Below, in pieces: positions 1-9,399 of a stretch of 64,000 nucleotides of DNA. The notes beneath the pieces were generated by a model. The model saw nothing but the letters and a program-made list of their open reading frames with translations. It searched no databases and was not told where the DNA came from. The position numbers and the translations under genes were made by a program. The stretch's first letter is position 1. Each line of letters starts with the position of its first letter. This DNA comes from Undaria pinnatifida (Eukaryota > Sar > Phaeophyceae > Laminariales > Alariaceae): contig JABAKD010000029.1 in the NCBI GenBank assembly GCA_012845835.1, positions 4,490,000 to 4,553,999 of the forward strand. The letters run 5' to 3'.

Positions 1-175
1 CTCTACTTTAGCCAAGGAGTCCACCGATCAACACGGGAAGAGCGAGGGCTCCTCCCGAAGCCGCGCCCCGGGAGACGAGAACCTGGGGAACGAGCGCCAC
101 ATCGCCACCACGGCCCCTCAGTGCAGGAGCTAAGAAACCAGTTGTGGGTATGGGGGCAGATTTGGCATCGCCATC

Positions 176-1093
176 GGCGATGCCGCCCGTGGCGGGTAGA
201 TGTCTTACTCGGTACAGGTGCGGGAGGAGGTAGTTATATTTCACTCGCATTGTAGCGCGGTCTCCAAAGCTCTTGCAACGTAGAATAGATGAGATCACTG
301 CCGGTGCTCTCGAGGCAGCAAACTCATCCGCTAGCGAGACTCCACTTAAGCGTGTTTTGGGCTCCGTAGCAGTACCAGTGCTGTTAAAATCTGATTCATG
401 GGTGCGAAACGTTGTGATGCGCGTTATAGAGGACCTCCCTTACGGTTATATTAGTGGGGCAGACTACTTTAGAAGTAACGGCAGCAAATTGGCGTTCACA
501 TGCGACAAAGGTTTTAGGCCTGAGCCCTCGGCACCTTGGGCGCCGTTCCACATTGCCGTCCTAGACACTCTACTTCTACCAGACCCCCTCTGCGCAACAC
601 GGGATCGGTTTTGTATGCTAACAGCTGCGCCCGAGATGCCACTGCCTCTCGCCTCTGCCCCAGTTGTCTTGTCCACCTTCCGCCCCAGGTATCACGACCT
701 CGCGTGGGAGGATGAGATCGCTTTTGAGTGGGACGTTAGCCAGGTCGCAGAAACTACCACGGTCGAAGCCTTCACCAGCATAGCAATGGAGACTGCACCA
801 GTGGGTCCTCCACCGCAAGATCGACAGCTCATGCTCATGTTGCCTACAGCACGGCTTAATCTAGACAAGGGAGCACTAGTGGGGGTTGCTCGCGCTGCAT
901 TGTGGTGGTTGGCGGGGTCCCCAGTGTCCTGTACGATAGTGAGCCGCAGTAAGGATGCAGCTGTTGTAGAGCGTAACCGGGTAATAGCCCGAATGACAAC
1001 CCTCAACCTACGCGACCTCGCGCGGTTTGAGGTAGATGCGGCAGATGTAGCTGGGGCTGACGGTGGCAGTTCCTCCTCCGATCCACCGTAAGA
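176..1093 (+). pseudogene. gypsy retropepsin and linker, broken
   Basis: At 211-222 the frame reads G-T-G-A followed by G-G-G-S, where a retropepsin would have the catalytic D-T-G-A; the active-site aspartate is replaced by glycine. That frame stops at 253-255. After a frameshift, an open frame from 273 to 1091 continues the protease with the late motif DLPYGYISGADYFRSNGS (the usual hydrophobic-LGxDFL segment near the protease C-terminus), then a linker of about 200 residues ending in an acidic, Ser-rich tail. The linker matches no domain I can name; it is typical of what precedes reverse transcriptase in gypsy polyproteins. The apparent start at 273 is a TTG and not a real start. The product would be inactive because of the lost aspartate and the frameshift. 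Confidence 0.75.
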
Positions 1094-1395
1094 ACTGCCG
1101 TTTAAGGATGCTAACAACTCCCGCCTACTTGCCCTAGGAGCTTTGTCCTTCGCGACGTGTGCGGCGGTAGATACAGACTCATCTACGCTGCGCCGGGGAA
1201 GCCGGACCCGTATTCCGTCCGTGCGAGTGCGTCCCGTCGGCAACGGCCAGCTTCCACCAGCGGAACATCTAGGGAATCCCGGAAGGTGACCGCCCCTTGA
1301 TACCGACGCCGATGGAGTCAACACCGTCGTCCCCGGCAGCCCCACCACTCGTGACCCACGCCGGCAACGACGATCTCAGTTAATACCTGGGGAAG

Positions 1396-2230
1396 GTGCT
1401 GTCAGCAAGGGAGGAGGTTCCACGCTCGTTAGAAACCAGCCACGTCATGGAGAGACCGACCATCCACTGGGCGGTTCAGGTGCTCACCAACCCTGCTACC
1501 CTTGCGCGATGGCAACATAGCGACACCTATCTGGATCAGGGTCGCAGCAATTTGCGTGAGAGTAGCGGTACGGGCGCGAGAGGAGTGGACGCGAAAGGTT
1601 ATGTTATACACGAGAACGATGTAATCCGGTAAACAGACGAGCGAGGAAATAATCTGCCAGCTATTCCTGAATCCATGGTTGCTGATACTCTCGCTCTGGT
1701 CCACACTCTGCACGCGGGAGTAAGTGCTGCTCAGGCTTTGGTACGGTGTCATCTTTGCTGTCCATCCATTACTTGCGATATCCGCCAGTACGTGCTATCG
1801 TGTGGATGTCGCAGGCGCAAGATACCAAGTAGGAGACGTATCGAAATGCTGCCAGGACGCCCGCTAGAACGGTGGGATGAACTGCAGATAGACATATTGA
1901 AAATAGACGCGCCCTCTTTTTCCGGCAACAAGTATACTCCACTGATAGTCGATCGCGCCTCCAAATTCCCATTCGGCTTTCCACTGGAAACTAAGCAAGA
2001 AATACGCGTGGCGCGAGTCCTTACCGATTTGTTCGTGGCATTCGGCGTGCCTCGAGTATCCGTTGCGACAGTGGCAAATGGTTCGGCGCGAAAGTAGTGA
2101 CACAATTGTGCCGTTGACTATATTCTGAGATAGTGTTTGGCCCCGCCGACCACCCACGTTGTAAAGGAGCCGTTGAGAGGTTAGGAGGTTGGGTTTAAGA
2201 ACCGTTAGCGGAGTAATATCGATCGTGGCC
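1396..2230 (+). pseudogene. gypsy integrase, zinc-binding and catalytic core (5' part)
   Basis: Upstream sequence (1500-1670) reads as the spacer before integrase, with an in-frame stop at 1630-1632. From 1675 there is an integrase zinc-binding region (LVHTLHAGV, then CDIRQYVLSCGCRRRK, a CxxC-like end). The core follows with WDELQIDILKID carrying the first catalytic Asp, then IVDRASKFPFGFPLETK, which is characteristic of gypsy integrases. Near 2060 the frame shifts: the SDxGxEF-like motif with the second Asp and the HP-K-G-x-VER motif with the Glu are read in a different frame (2065-2200), where two further stops occur. The coding sequence is then cut by the TRIM-like insertion and resumes at 2612. 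Transposition function is lost. Confidence 0.8.
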
Positions 2231-2233
2231 TGA

Positions 2234-2318
2234 TGTTATAAGGCTTAGTTTGGGTAAGCTATCGGTTAACCTTTTGCAAGTGGTCAAACGGACTAATACC
2301 CCACTAATAACCTTAACA
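2234..2318 (+). repeat. 5' LTR of the TRIM-like element
   Basis: 85 bp, TG...CA ends, preceded by the target-site copy CTGA at 2230-2233. Near-identical to 2523-2607. Confidence 0.88.
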
Positions 2319-2337
2319 AATGGCGTCGTCGACAGAC

Positions 2338-2376
2338 GATGGGTTTTTGGGTCGTGGGTTCGATCCCCGCCATCCA
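2338..2376 (+). other. tRNA 3'-half-like segment inside the TRIM-like element
   Basis: The segment GTGGGTTCGATCCCCGC folds as a tRNA T-arm (5-bp stem, TTCGATC loop). It is preceded by GGGTC, resembling a variable loop, and followed by CATCCA, resembling the 3' acceptor strand. GGTTCGATCC is a Pol III B-box. No D-arm or 5' acceptor strand is seen, so this is not a functional tRNA gene. It may be a captured tRNA 3' half. Confidence 0.5.
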
Positions 2377-2522
2377 CAATAATAAACTTTTCAGATTTCC
2401 CCCATGTCGAACTTGAAAAATACTCTCCCTGGTATCCCCAGGAAATGAAACGGTTTGGATATTGACAGAGGTCCGCCGTATATCCGGCCGACCTGATACC
2501 CCGCCGTTTCAGGGGGGGGGGG

Positions 2523-2607
2523 TGTTATAAAGCTTAGTTTGGGTAAGCTATTCGTTAACCAGTTGCAAGTGGTCAAACGGACTAATACCCCACTAATAAC
2601 CTTAACA
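2523..2607 (+). repeat. 3' LTR of the TRIM-like element
   Basis: 85 bp, preceded by an A plus 11 G polypurine tract (2511-2522) and followed by the second CTGA at 2608-2611. Differs from the left LTR at five sites. Confidence 0.88.
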
Positions 2608-2611
2608 CTGA

Positions 2612-3075
2612 GATGTGGGACGGGCACGTGTCACCAGCAATCTGGATCAAACGTAGTTTACCAGACGTCTCTCTTTCTTCTAACATGACCCCATTTGAGC
2701 TACTGTTCGAACGTAAGCCCGGCACATCGTTAGCTTCCATAGTACCTTTGTCAGGAGAGACAGGGCAAAGCGTTGGGCTAGTCAAATTCGTGTAGCGGCG
2801 CAAGCATAACCTCAGAGAAGTACGACTCGCGCTCGAGAAACGATTCAATCTGAGGGTAACCTCACGGGCCCGCGTCAACGCCGCCGTCTCACCACCCTCA
2901 GCCGGAGTCGCGCTCGAGAAAGGAAGTTCCGTGTTAGTACGCGAGTCAGAGAGCAGCAGGAATCGCAACAACCGAGGACGGAAACTTCAGCACGACCACT
3001 ACACAGGCCCTTGGGCAGTCACGAAAGTATTGCAGACAGGCCTAAGCTTACGCGTAGCTACGCGAGGTCGGCTGT
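2612..3075 (+). pseudogene. gypsy integrase C-terminal region
   Basis: Downstream of the TRIM-like insertion the integrase continues with HVSPAIWIKRSLPDVSLSSN and MTPFELLFERKP, a segment typical of the end of the gypsy integrase core. An in-frame TAG at 2793-2795 interrupts it, then the same frame reads on (RRKHNLREVRLALEKR, then HYTGPWAVTKVLQTGLSL), a chromodomain-like or GPY-type tail, up to a stop near 3078. Only one nonsense mutation breaks this 155-codon stretch, so it is less decayed than the protease part. No 3' LTR or polypurine tract of the gypsy element was found beyond it; minisatellite begins directly after. Confidence 0.8.
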
Positions 3076-3084
3076 GTTGAATTG

Positions 3085-3745
3085 TTTAGCATTTTCCTGT
3101 TCGATAGCTGTGTTGGTTTTTTGGATTTGTTTTGTTTTATTTCGATTACGGCGTTGGTTGTATTGTTATATATGTTTTGTCTTTGCCTCTTTCCTTCTAG
3201 CCGTGTTGGTTGTTTCGTTTTGTGATACACTTTGCCGTTCGAAAGCTGTGTTGGCTGTTGTGTGGTGTTGTGTGGTGTTGTGTTGTGTGGTGTTGTGTGG
3301 TGTTGTGTGGTGTTGTGTGGTGTTGTGTTGTGTTGTGTCGTGTTGTGTTGTGATTTTTTTTTTCGATTGCCACGTTGGCTGTGTATTTTGTTCTTTCCTT
3401 CTAGCCGTGTTGGCTGATTTGTTTTTTATCTCGATTACCGCGTTGGTTGTTTTTTTTGTTGTTTCTCAGCATTTATCCTTTTAGCCGTGTTGGCTGTTTT
3501 GGTTTGTTTTTGTTTTTTTCCGTTCGATCGTCGTGTTGGCTTTTTTGTTTTGTTTCGTTTTGTTTCGATTACCGCGTTGGCTATTATCTTTTTTCTGTTA
3601 TTGCATTTTTCCGTTCGATAGCCGTGATGGCTGTTTCGTTTTAGTGTTTGTTATATTGTTTTGTGCCGCGTGGGCTGTTTTGCTTTGATTTTCCTGTTTT
3701 TGTTTGTAAGATTAACCGTGTCGTCTGTCTTGTTTTGACTCTTCC
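3085..3745 (+). repeat. Irregular T/G-rich minisatellite, unit about 45-60 bp
   Basis: The words CGATAGCCGTGTTGGCTG and TTTTGTTTTG recur about a dozen times with variants (CGATTACCGCGTTGG, CTAGCCGTGTTGG, CGAAAGCTGTGTTGG). Unit length varies because the T/G spacer expands. Long apparent ORFs here are translation of the repeat and not genes. Confidence 0.8.
3255..3352 (+). repeat. (GTGTT)n/(GTGTG) microsatellite inside the minisatellite
   Basis: About 98 bp of alternating TGTGG and TGTTG words, a local expansion of the spacer of the surrounding minisatellite. Confidence 0.9.
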
Positions 3746-4006
3746 ATTCGGTTTGTTTTTTCACTAAGAGGGGGATGGACATGTCAGTTTTGTGTAAAAG
3801 GCTTTGAATCGGAGGCAACAGCGTGTCTAGCTCCCTGGTGGCTGTCGTGGCGCGTGTCTAACCGGATCGTTGCCCTTCGCATTTGACCGGTGACGTTGAC
3901 TTGGGAGAACAAGTGGGTTGGTGGTCCATTGTTAGGTTTGAGCGAGCACAACAACGCTGCCATGGAGGACTTGGCCGAGCAGCTGAGGAACAGGTGAGCT
4001 TAAGTC

Positions 4007-4465
4007 GTGATCGTGGTGGACATGGTGGTGGTGGTGGAGATGGTGGTGGTGGTAGAGATGGTGGTGGTGGAGATGGTGGTTGTGGAGATGGTAGTGGTGG
4101 TGGAGATGGTAGTGGGGGTGGAGGTGGTAGTGGCGGTGGAGATACTGGTGGTGGTGGTGGTGGTAGTGCTGGTGGTGGTTGTGATGGTGGTGGTGGTGGT
4201 GGTTGTTGGGGAGGCGGGGCGGGGGTAAGAAGGCGGCGGTGGTAGTGGTTGTGACCGAGGGGTCTGTGGTGGTGTTTGAGGTGGTGCTAGTGGTGGTAGT
4301 AGTGGTGGAGGTGGAGGCGGTAGCGGTAGTAGTAGTGGTAGTGGTAGTCGTCGTCTTGATGGAAGCGGTGGTAGTTTTGATGACGGTGGCGATGATCATG
4401 GTGCTGGTGATGACGGTTCTCATATCGATGACGATATTGATGATGTTGATGGTTTTTGATGTGGT
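4007..4465 (+). repeat. (GGT/GGA/GAT)n trinucleotide tract
   Basis: Starts as nearly pure GGT/GGA triplets (about 4015-4345) and grades into GAT/GGT/GTT triplets to 4465. It would encode poly-Gly or poly-Val on one strand and poly-His or poly-Thr on the other; all ORFs in it are artefacts of the repeat. Confidence 0.9.
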
Positions 4466-5020
4466 GGGGATGATGAGGATCCTCATGACGGGGATCATAA
4501 GGGATGACAATTATGACTGCGTCATAAGAGTAAGTTTCTTTGGTTCGACTCCTTTGTCTGGTGAATGCGCCTCACCCAGGGGTGCATCCTCATGTCTATA
4601 ACTTGCAAGTTCCGCCCTGGGTCAAGATGCAGAATGCGTGCACCGAGTGCAAGGCGGCAACTTACAGAAGTCACAGCCCGGCACCCTCATGTTGTTCCTG
4701 TTCAAGGCCTCAGCGTTAATCTTTCGCTCCCCTTGTTTTGTCCCTCGCTATTTGTTTTTTTGTCGGTGTGGTCGTGAGCGGTTCTTTTCCCCTTCAGGAC
4801 TGCGCTATATTAGAATACATAACCTCACTTTAACTCCAAGTAGTGTGACTCCGACGACGAAACGGAGGTCCAATGTACTGTACGTTTCAGCCGTTACCGT
4901 TTGTAGATTAATCGTGTTAAAAGCATGTGTCGCAAGCCCCCCCCCCTCTTGCATACGTTGTGGCTTTTTGGGCCTTGATAATAGGTGTCTAGAGGGTGGG
5001 TTACTCGCTCCCTCCTCTTT
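4466..5020. other. Unassigned spacer
   Basis: No coding domain, RNA or repeat recognised. A B-box-like GGTTCGACTCC at about 4541-4551 lacks a pairing T-stem and is not a tRNA. Confidence 0.4.
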
Positions 5021-5378
5021 GCGGCGAGGGGGGGGTCTCCCTATTTGTGGTAAGGGAGGGGCCCCTCGCGTTGTGGCGCCCCCGTCCCTTGTCGCAAGGA
5101 CCGGGAGTCTGCCCCCCTTGCCATAAGAGAGGGGGGGGGGGGGTCTCGCCTCTTGTGGCAAAGGGAGAGGCTCCCTTCATTGTGGCAAGGGGCGGGGGGG
5201 GGCACATTGTGGCACGGGGGGGTGGTCCCACACCTTGTGGCCAGGGCAGGGGGTCCCGCACCTTGTGGAAATATGGGGTGTCCCCACCTTACGACAAGGC
5301 GGGGGGAGTCATCCCCCCTTGTGGCGAGGAGGGGAGTCCCCCATCTTGAGGCCAGGGTAGAGGTCCCTCTCTATTCCG
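5020..5378 (+). repeat. G-rich VNTR, unit about 30-34 bp, roughly 11 copies
   Basis: A unit built from CTTGTGGCAAGGG followed by a G-run and TCCC(C)n recurs with substitutions across the block. G-runs of 7-14 alternate with C-runs, so each unit can fold on itself. Overlapping frames (Gly/Pro-rich) follow from the repeat. Confidence 0.85.
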
Positions 5379-5689
5379 TTTTTTCGTTCTTGTCTTGTCT
5401 TGCCTCTCCAGTGCTTCTCGCCGTTTTCGTCCTTCGACATGGTACAGTCTAGACTCTGGACGCTTTCGATTTTGTTTTGCTTTGTAGTCTTGCTCGTTCA
5501 GACCTTTGCGGAGTTTGTTTTCGGCCTTTACAGCTTTTGTCTTTACCTCTGCGTGCTTTTCATTTTCTTTTTGTTTCAGGGCGAGGGAGCTGTCGTTGTA
5601 TTCCACTCAAGAATCTCGGTTCGCCTTGCTGGCGAAGGAAAATTACATAATGTTGAGGTGAGGCATGCCGGACGATGTCACCGTCGTCG

Positions 5690-6240
5690 CTCTCCGTGTC
5701 ATCAACAAGGCCGACTCCTCTGCTGCGGTAAGGCACTTCTATCGTGTGTACGTGTTCGAACAGGGGACGGTAGCTTCCCCCCCCTAAGACCTCCCATGGA
5801 TACTAGGAAATTCGAGAGAGGGAGTGGCAGACATTCGCTCCCACCCCGTCAAGAAGGGATCAAGGAGGCAGGCTTCACTGCTGCAATAAGGACTTTTGTA
5901 GTGTGTTAGGTTTTAAAAGGGTACAGTAGAGCGCCGCCTCCCCAGCCAAAAGCAAGACATTATGTATACACTAGAACACATAAGAAAGGGGATGGTAGAT
6001 AGCCCCCACCTCCTCCTAAAAAATTGTCCGCGAGGCCGACTCCTCTACCGCGATGTGGTGCATTTAAAATTTATTAGAAAAAGGGGACTTTAGAAAGCAG
6101 TCCCCTCCTGCCAGAGGCATGGCCTTCCATGCTACTAAACTGCTGTAAACCTGACAAAAGGGACCGTAGATAACCCGTTCCCCTTACCAGAACCAAGCCT
6201 TTTAATATTGTTATAAAACTTCAGAAAGAGGACGCCTCTT
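5690..6240 (+). repeat. Highly degenerate tandem repeat, period roughly 80-100 bp
   Basis: Recurrent blocks GGCCGACTCCTCTGCTGCG-TAAGGC (about 5709, 5868, 6033) and GGGGACGGTAG...CCCCTCC (about 5763, 5919, 5980, 6083, 6160) alternate. Spacing is irregular, so copies have gained and lost sequence. The 169-aa frame at 5400-5909 partly covers it and shows no recognisable domain; I do not call it a gene. Confidence 0.5.
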
Positions 6241-7499
6241 CTTCGAAAACTCCTTTTAGCTGGAAGCCACTGTGCATGTCTGAACTTATAGAACAGAATG
6301 GTACTGCTGCTGCTGCTCCATGGTATAGTCTTGTCTCGCTGGACTTGTACTTCGGTGGAAATATGAATTGACACTCTCCTTCTCCCCCTCCTCCGTCCCT
6401 TGTGACGCGAATGCGTCCATTCACCTCTCCCCAACCCACCCCGCCCGCCCCCACCATCGCCCTCCCTTTCGCCGCCCCTTCGTTTTTCGTGTCTTCGCTT
6501 TTTTGTAATATTTTTTCCTGAAGGCGGTGTCGAGGAGGGGGGTAAGACTAGACGACCATCATGCCGAAGAAGCTGCCGTAGCTTGACTGAGCAGCACTAT
6601 TTATAGCTGTTGCCTTTATATGTGGTTTGCTACTGTGGCGGGCGCGAGGGTGGGCAGGGGTCTGGCAAGTGCCCTCATTCGGCCAGGCGCGGAAGGGGGG
6701 TGGTCCGGGGGCGGAGACAGGGGTGGTAGGTTGGTGAAGGAGGAGTAGAGGGGGAGGTAGAGGAGAGGGGGGTAGGAAAGGAGTGCTCTTTTCCCACGCC
6801 AGTATTACGACTCGGAAAAATAGAATGATTTACGTGGCGTTCTTTTGCTTTTCCTCCTGGAGGCACCGACAGGCGGTCATGGCGGCGTTACGGGCGTCTT
6901 TTTATTAGCCTCGGCAGTTTCAGAGAACAAATAAAGGGTGTCGCACGGCTGCCGAGGAACGCTCCGTTCCCCTGCCTCTGGTTTTTGGTTTTGACGTGCG
7001 GTTTTGGTTTTGGCGTGCTTGACCTGTTTCAGGGCGGTAGCAGGGAACAGAGGAGCGGGGGGGGGGAATCTCCTCTCGCCTGCTCGTATGGCTTGTAATT
7101 TTGCGTACGAGCATTATTGTTTATGGTGATCGGTTTTATCGATTTTGGTCTATCGTGTCAATGTTTTGGTTGCCCTTGTGGGGGAGCATTGTATTGTTGC
7201 GCTTACTGTGGGCTTGGTAAACTTGATCGATCTTAACTCCGACGCCCACTAATGTAACACCTTCACAGCTACCCCTTTTTTGCTCCTCCCCCTTTTTTGC
7301 CCCTTTACTTGTACGAGACCCAAATCCCTTCTTGTGCTTTCTCCTTTGTTTTTTTTCTGGTTTGAATGGGGCGTACACGATATTATCATAGTAACAGCCT
7401 CTTATCTTCACACGTGTTGCTGTTCTCACATTAACCTGGTATTTCGAGTCGGCGCCTTACGCAACCCCGCCCCCCGAGGAGTGTTCTTCGTTCCTTGAT
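6241..7499. other. Gene-poor low-complexity DNA
   Basis: Pyrimidine-rich on one strand (for example 6370-6480) and purine-rich around 6690-6780. TTTTGG-rich at 6970-7040. No ORF with domain content and no RNA gene seen. Confidence 0.4.
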
Positions 7500-7504
7500 T
7501 TTCC

Positions 7505-7645
7505 TGTATGAAACCCCATGATATCGCATAAGACTCCATGGATGTGCCCCGGGATACACATCGCATGGAAATCCATGAGATATCCCATGGGGTTCACTTT
7601 TTTTCGACGAGAACGTCCATGTAACCCTACGGGAGCACTTCCCAT
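7505..7645 (+). repeat. Cluster of CCATGG/CCCATGA-type words
   Basis: About 140 bp in which CCATGA, CCATGG, GCATGG and CCCATG recur roughly every 20 bp, separated by ATATCxCAT or GGGxT spacers. The core word resembles the CCATGGAAG field at 18660-19830. Confidence 0.45.
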
Positions 7646-8874
7646 GAGACTGCCAATAGGATATTCTCATGGTGCTGATTGATGGGAGGGCGGAAAAGCT
7701 GATTGATATTGATACGGTACTTTCCCCCGGCAATTTTGCTGTTCTTGATTTCCCGTATGAGTGACCCCCCCTTCTGGGATTTTTTTCGCTTTCTCTATAC
7801 TAAGATGCTAAATGGATGGATTACTCAAAGAAAGCGTTGCCCGAAAGAGAGGGCGGCAGAGCAAGAGAGAGCGAATGAGAGAAATAATGCAAGGCACCAT
7901 ACGCGCACGGCCGCGAAAGGAAGCCGCTTTTACGGCAACCCCAAATTGATATGCTTGGTAGAGGATAACGTTTTCCAGTACCTGTCCGGGAATGTAAGGA
8001 CCGTTTCGGTGCTGACGTGAACGCGATGATGGTCGTCAAATTTGCGGTAAAAGCGGTACCGGTAAAAAGCGTAGAACGAGATGATGCCCCCGGTGTATTG
8101 CCAGAATTTTTAGGAGAAGAGTTACATGGCATATATCCGAGAAACCTGGACTAAAACATCGCTAGCCGTATCCCTAACGCCGAATCCTGCCCTAATATTG
8201 CTTGAGGGAACCTGATCCGGATAACACCTGCAAAGCAAGTAACTGAACCTGTTTTCAAACAAGGTCTTCAGTAGGTACCACAGGTGCCTTGTTTTCCTGC
8301 ATGTAGCATTGACTCGAAGGTCTCAGCTGTAAACACCACAACACCGTCGTCATGATTCAAGTGATAGGGCGTTCTCGTTACTCTTGTTTACTGATCTTTT
8401 GCAAGCGATTCAGTGTTCCCGTCGCTCATGTGGCCAAGCGTTTTGTCGCTATGTACTCACACTATTCTTGATGGGCGCTCTAGTTATTATTAATGAGCGT
8501 TCGAGTTACTTGAGAGATCAGGTGTTCTAGAATTTGCTTGGCTTCAGTGTGAAAATGTCCCGACGTGTCAATCATGTAACTGAAACAACTCTGACCAGAG
8601 GCGGCAAGGTTGAAAATAAACCAGCACATACATCTTGTCGAAATTCTTGCTCTATTTCAACGTTCAACGGTAAAATTATTACTATTATTGGTTCACACCA
8701 CCTTACCCAGGCCATCAATTGACAGCATCAATCTACATCTAGTTCCAGTCTACGCCCGGGCAATCATATAAACTCTGGCACGTGATGCTCACTGTTTAAT
8801 CAAGCTGATTTCGGAAAAAAGCGTTCTTCGGGCGAGGACGCACAAGGAAAGTTATCCCGCCGAGGCATATTTAT
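7646..8874. other. No recognised feature
   Basis: Short ORFs only, no domains, no clear repeats. The composition is balanced, unlike the flanking satellite DNA. Confidence 0.4.
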
Positions 8875-9399
8875 TTATTTTTTTTTGGCTTTGTTTGCTT
8901 GCTTGGTGGTTCGTTTCTCGGCTGTGCCCCTACTGCACACAACTGCGTTAACAAAGAGGCTTGGCAAGCAAGCCAACATTGCAAGAGCAAGGGATGTCAA
9001 ACTGTACTTTTGGTTGTTCAGGTATGTAAATCCGTACGTCAATGCAAGGTGGTCAATGTCGTCAGAAATAATCAATGGTGGGCAAGCGCCGCGCTTAGGC
9101 ACGAACCCCCCTCCAACTTGCCCCCACATCGTCTCAGGACTTACGAACGCTTCGGCTTGCTTCTGCCAGCTTACTTCTGTGACCACCGTCGATTTAGTAG
9201 TGCGCGAAACAAGCCCGAAAAAAACAAAGCAGGCAACAAAATAGTTTTGTTCTGCTTGAAGACATGATATCATCAGTCCAAACTTGCCCGAAACGTCAGA
9301 AGAAAGGGAAATACCGGAAGGGCGGGCTCGCGATGAGTCGACGACGGTGGCATCAACTTCACCACGTGCAACACCGAATATTCGTGTAAGTACTGACAC
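8875..9399 (-). CDS. Hypothetical ORF downstream of the zinc-finger pseudogene
   Basis: A 174-codon minus-strand frame with no recognised domain. It includes an aromatic, hydrophobic stretch (NYFVACFVFFGLVS, residues about 52-65), a mid part FVPKRGACPPLIISDD, and a basic Lys/Thr C-terminus (KRTTKQANKAKKK). It overlaps the end of the upstream minus-strand frame (9359-10294) by about 40 bp, so it could be a further exon of that gene, but I could not fix a splice junction. A plus-strand frame (8885-9244) covers the same DNA and has no better claim. No start context supports the first Met at 9399. Confidence 0.25.
   Translation of the reverse strand: MSVLTRIFGVARGEVDATVVDSSRARPSGISLSSDVSGKFGLMISCLQAEQNYFVACFVFFGLVSRTTKSTVVTEVSWQKQAEAFVSPETMWGQVGGGFVPKRGACPPLIISDDIDHLALTYGFTYLNNQKYSLTSLALAMLACLPSLFVNAVVCSRGTAEKRTTKQANKAKKK

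Larger units (their letters stand above)
2234..2607 (+). mobile_element. TRIM-like miniature LTR retrotransposon inserted in gypsy integrase
   Basis: Two 85-bp direct repeats (2234-2318 and 2523-2607) begin TGTTATAA and end CTTAACA, giving the TG...CA ends and TGTTA/TAACA terminal inversion of LTRs. They differ at five positions by my count (about 94% identity). The 204-bp interior starts two bases after the left LTR with TGGCGTCGTC, a plausible primer-binding site, and ends in a run of 11 G directly before the right LTR, a polypurine tract. The flanking 4 bp CTGA occur at 2230-2233 and 2608-2611, a target-site duplication. There is no coding capacity. Removing the element and one CTGA joins the integrase sequence on both sides in a plausible frame. 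Orientation is given by the primer-site and polypurine-tract order. Confidence 0.88.
1..3075 (+). mobile_element. Decayed Ty3/gypsy LTR retrotransposon (internal part)
   Basis: Three blocks of gypsy-type pol sequence lie in order on the plus strand: retropepsin with its C-terminal linker (about 176-1093), integrase zinc-binding and core domains (about 1500-2230), and integrase C-terminal region (2612-3075). The reverse transcriptase and RNase H that should sit between protease and integrase are absent, so there has been an internal deletion around 1100-1400. No LTR is visible; the 5' part lies outside the window and the 3' end runs into minisatellite DNA. Several stops and frameshifts make it non-autonomous. 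The integrase is split by a miniature LTR element at 2234-2607. Domain order and motifs identify the class; the exact family is not determined. Confidence 0.85.

Noticed and set aside
2195-2377. ORF starting MDGGDRTHDP
   Set aside because: The reverse translation of the tRNA T-arm-like segment and LTR; a common false ORF.
3011-3644. Cys/Val/Leu-rich ORFs of 60-157 codons
   Set aside because: They translate the T/G minisatellite and (GTGTT)n tract; no non-repeat coding sequence.
3883-4601. Gly-, Val-, His- and Thr-rich ORFs up to 192 codons on both strands
   Set aside because: Trinucleotide repeat read in different frames.
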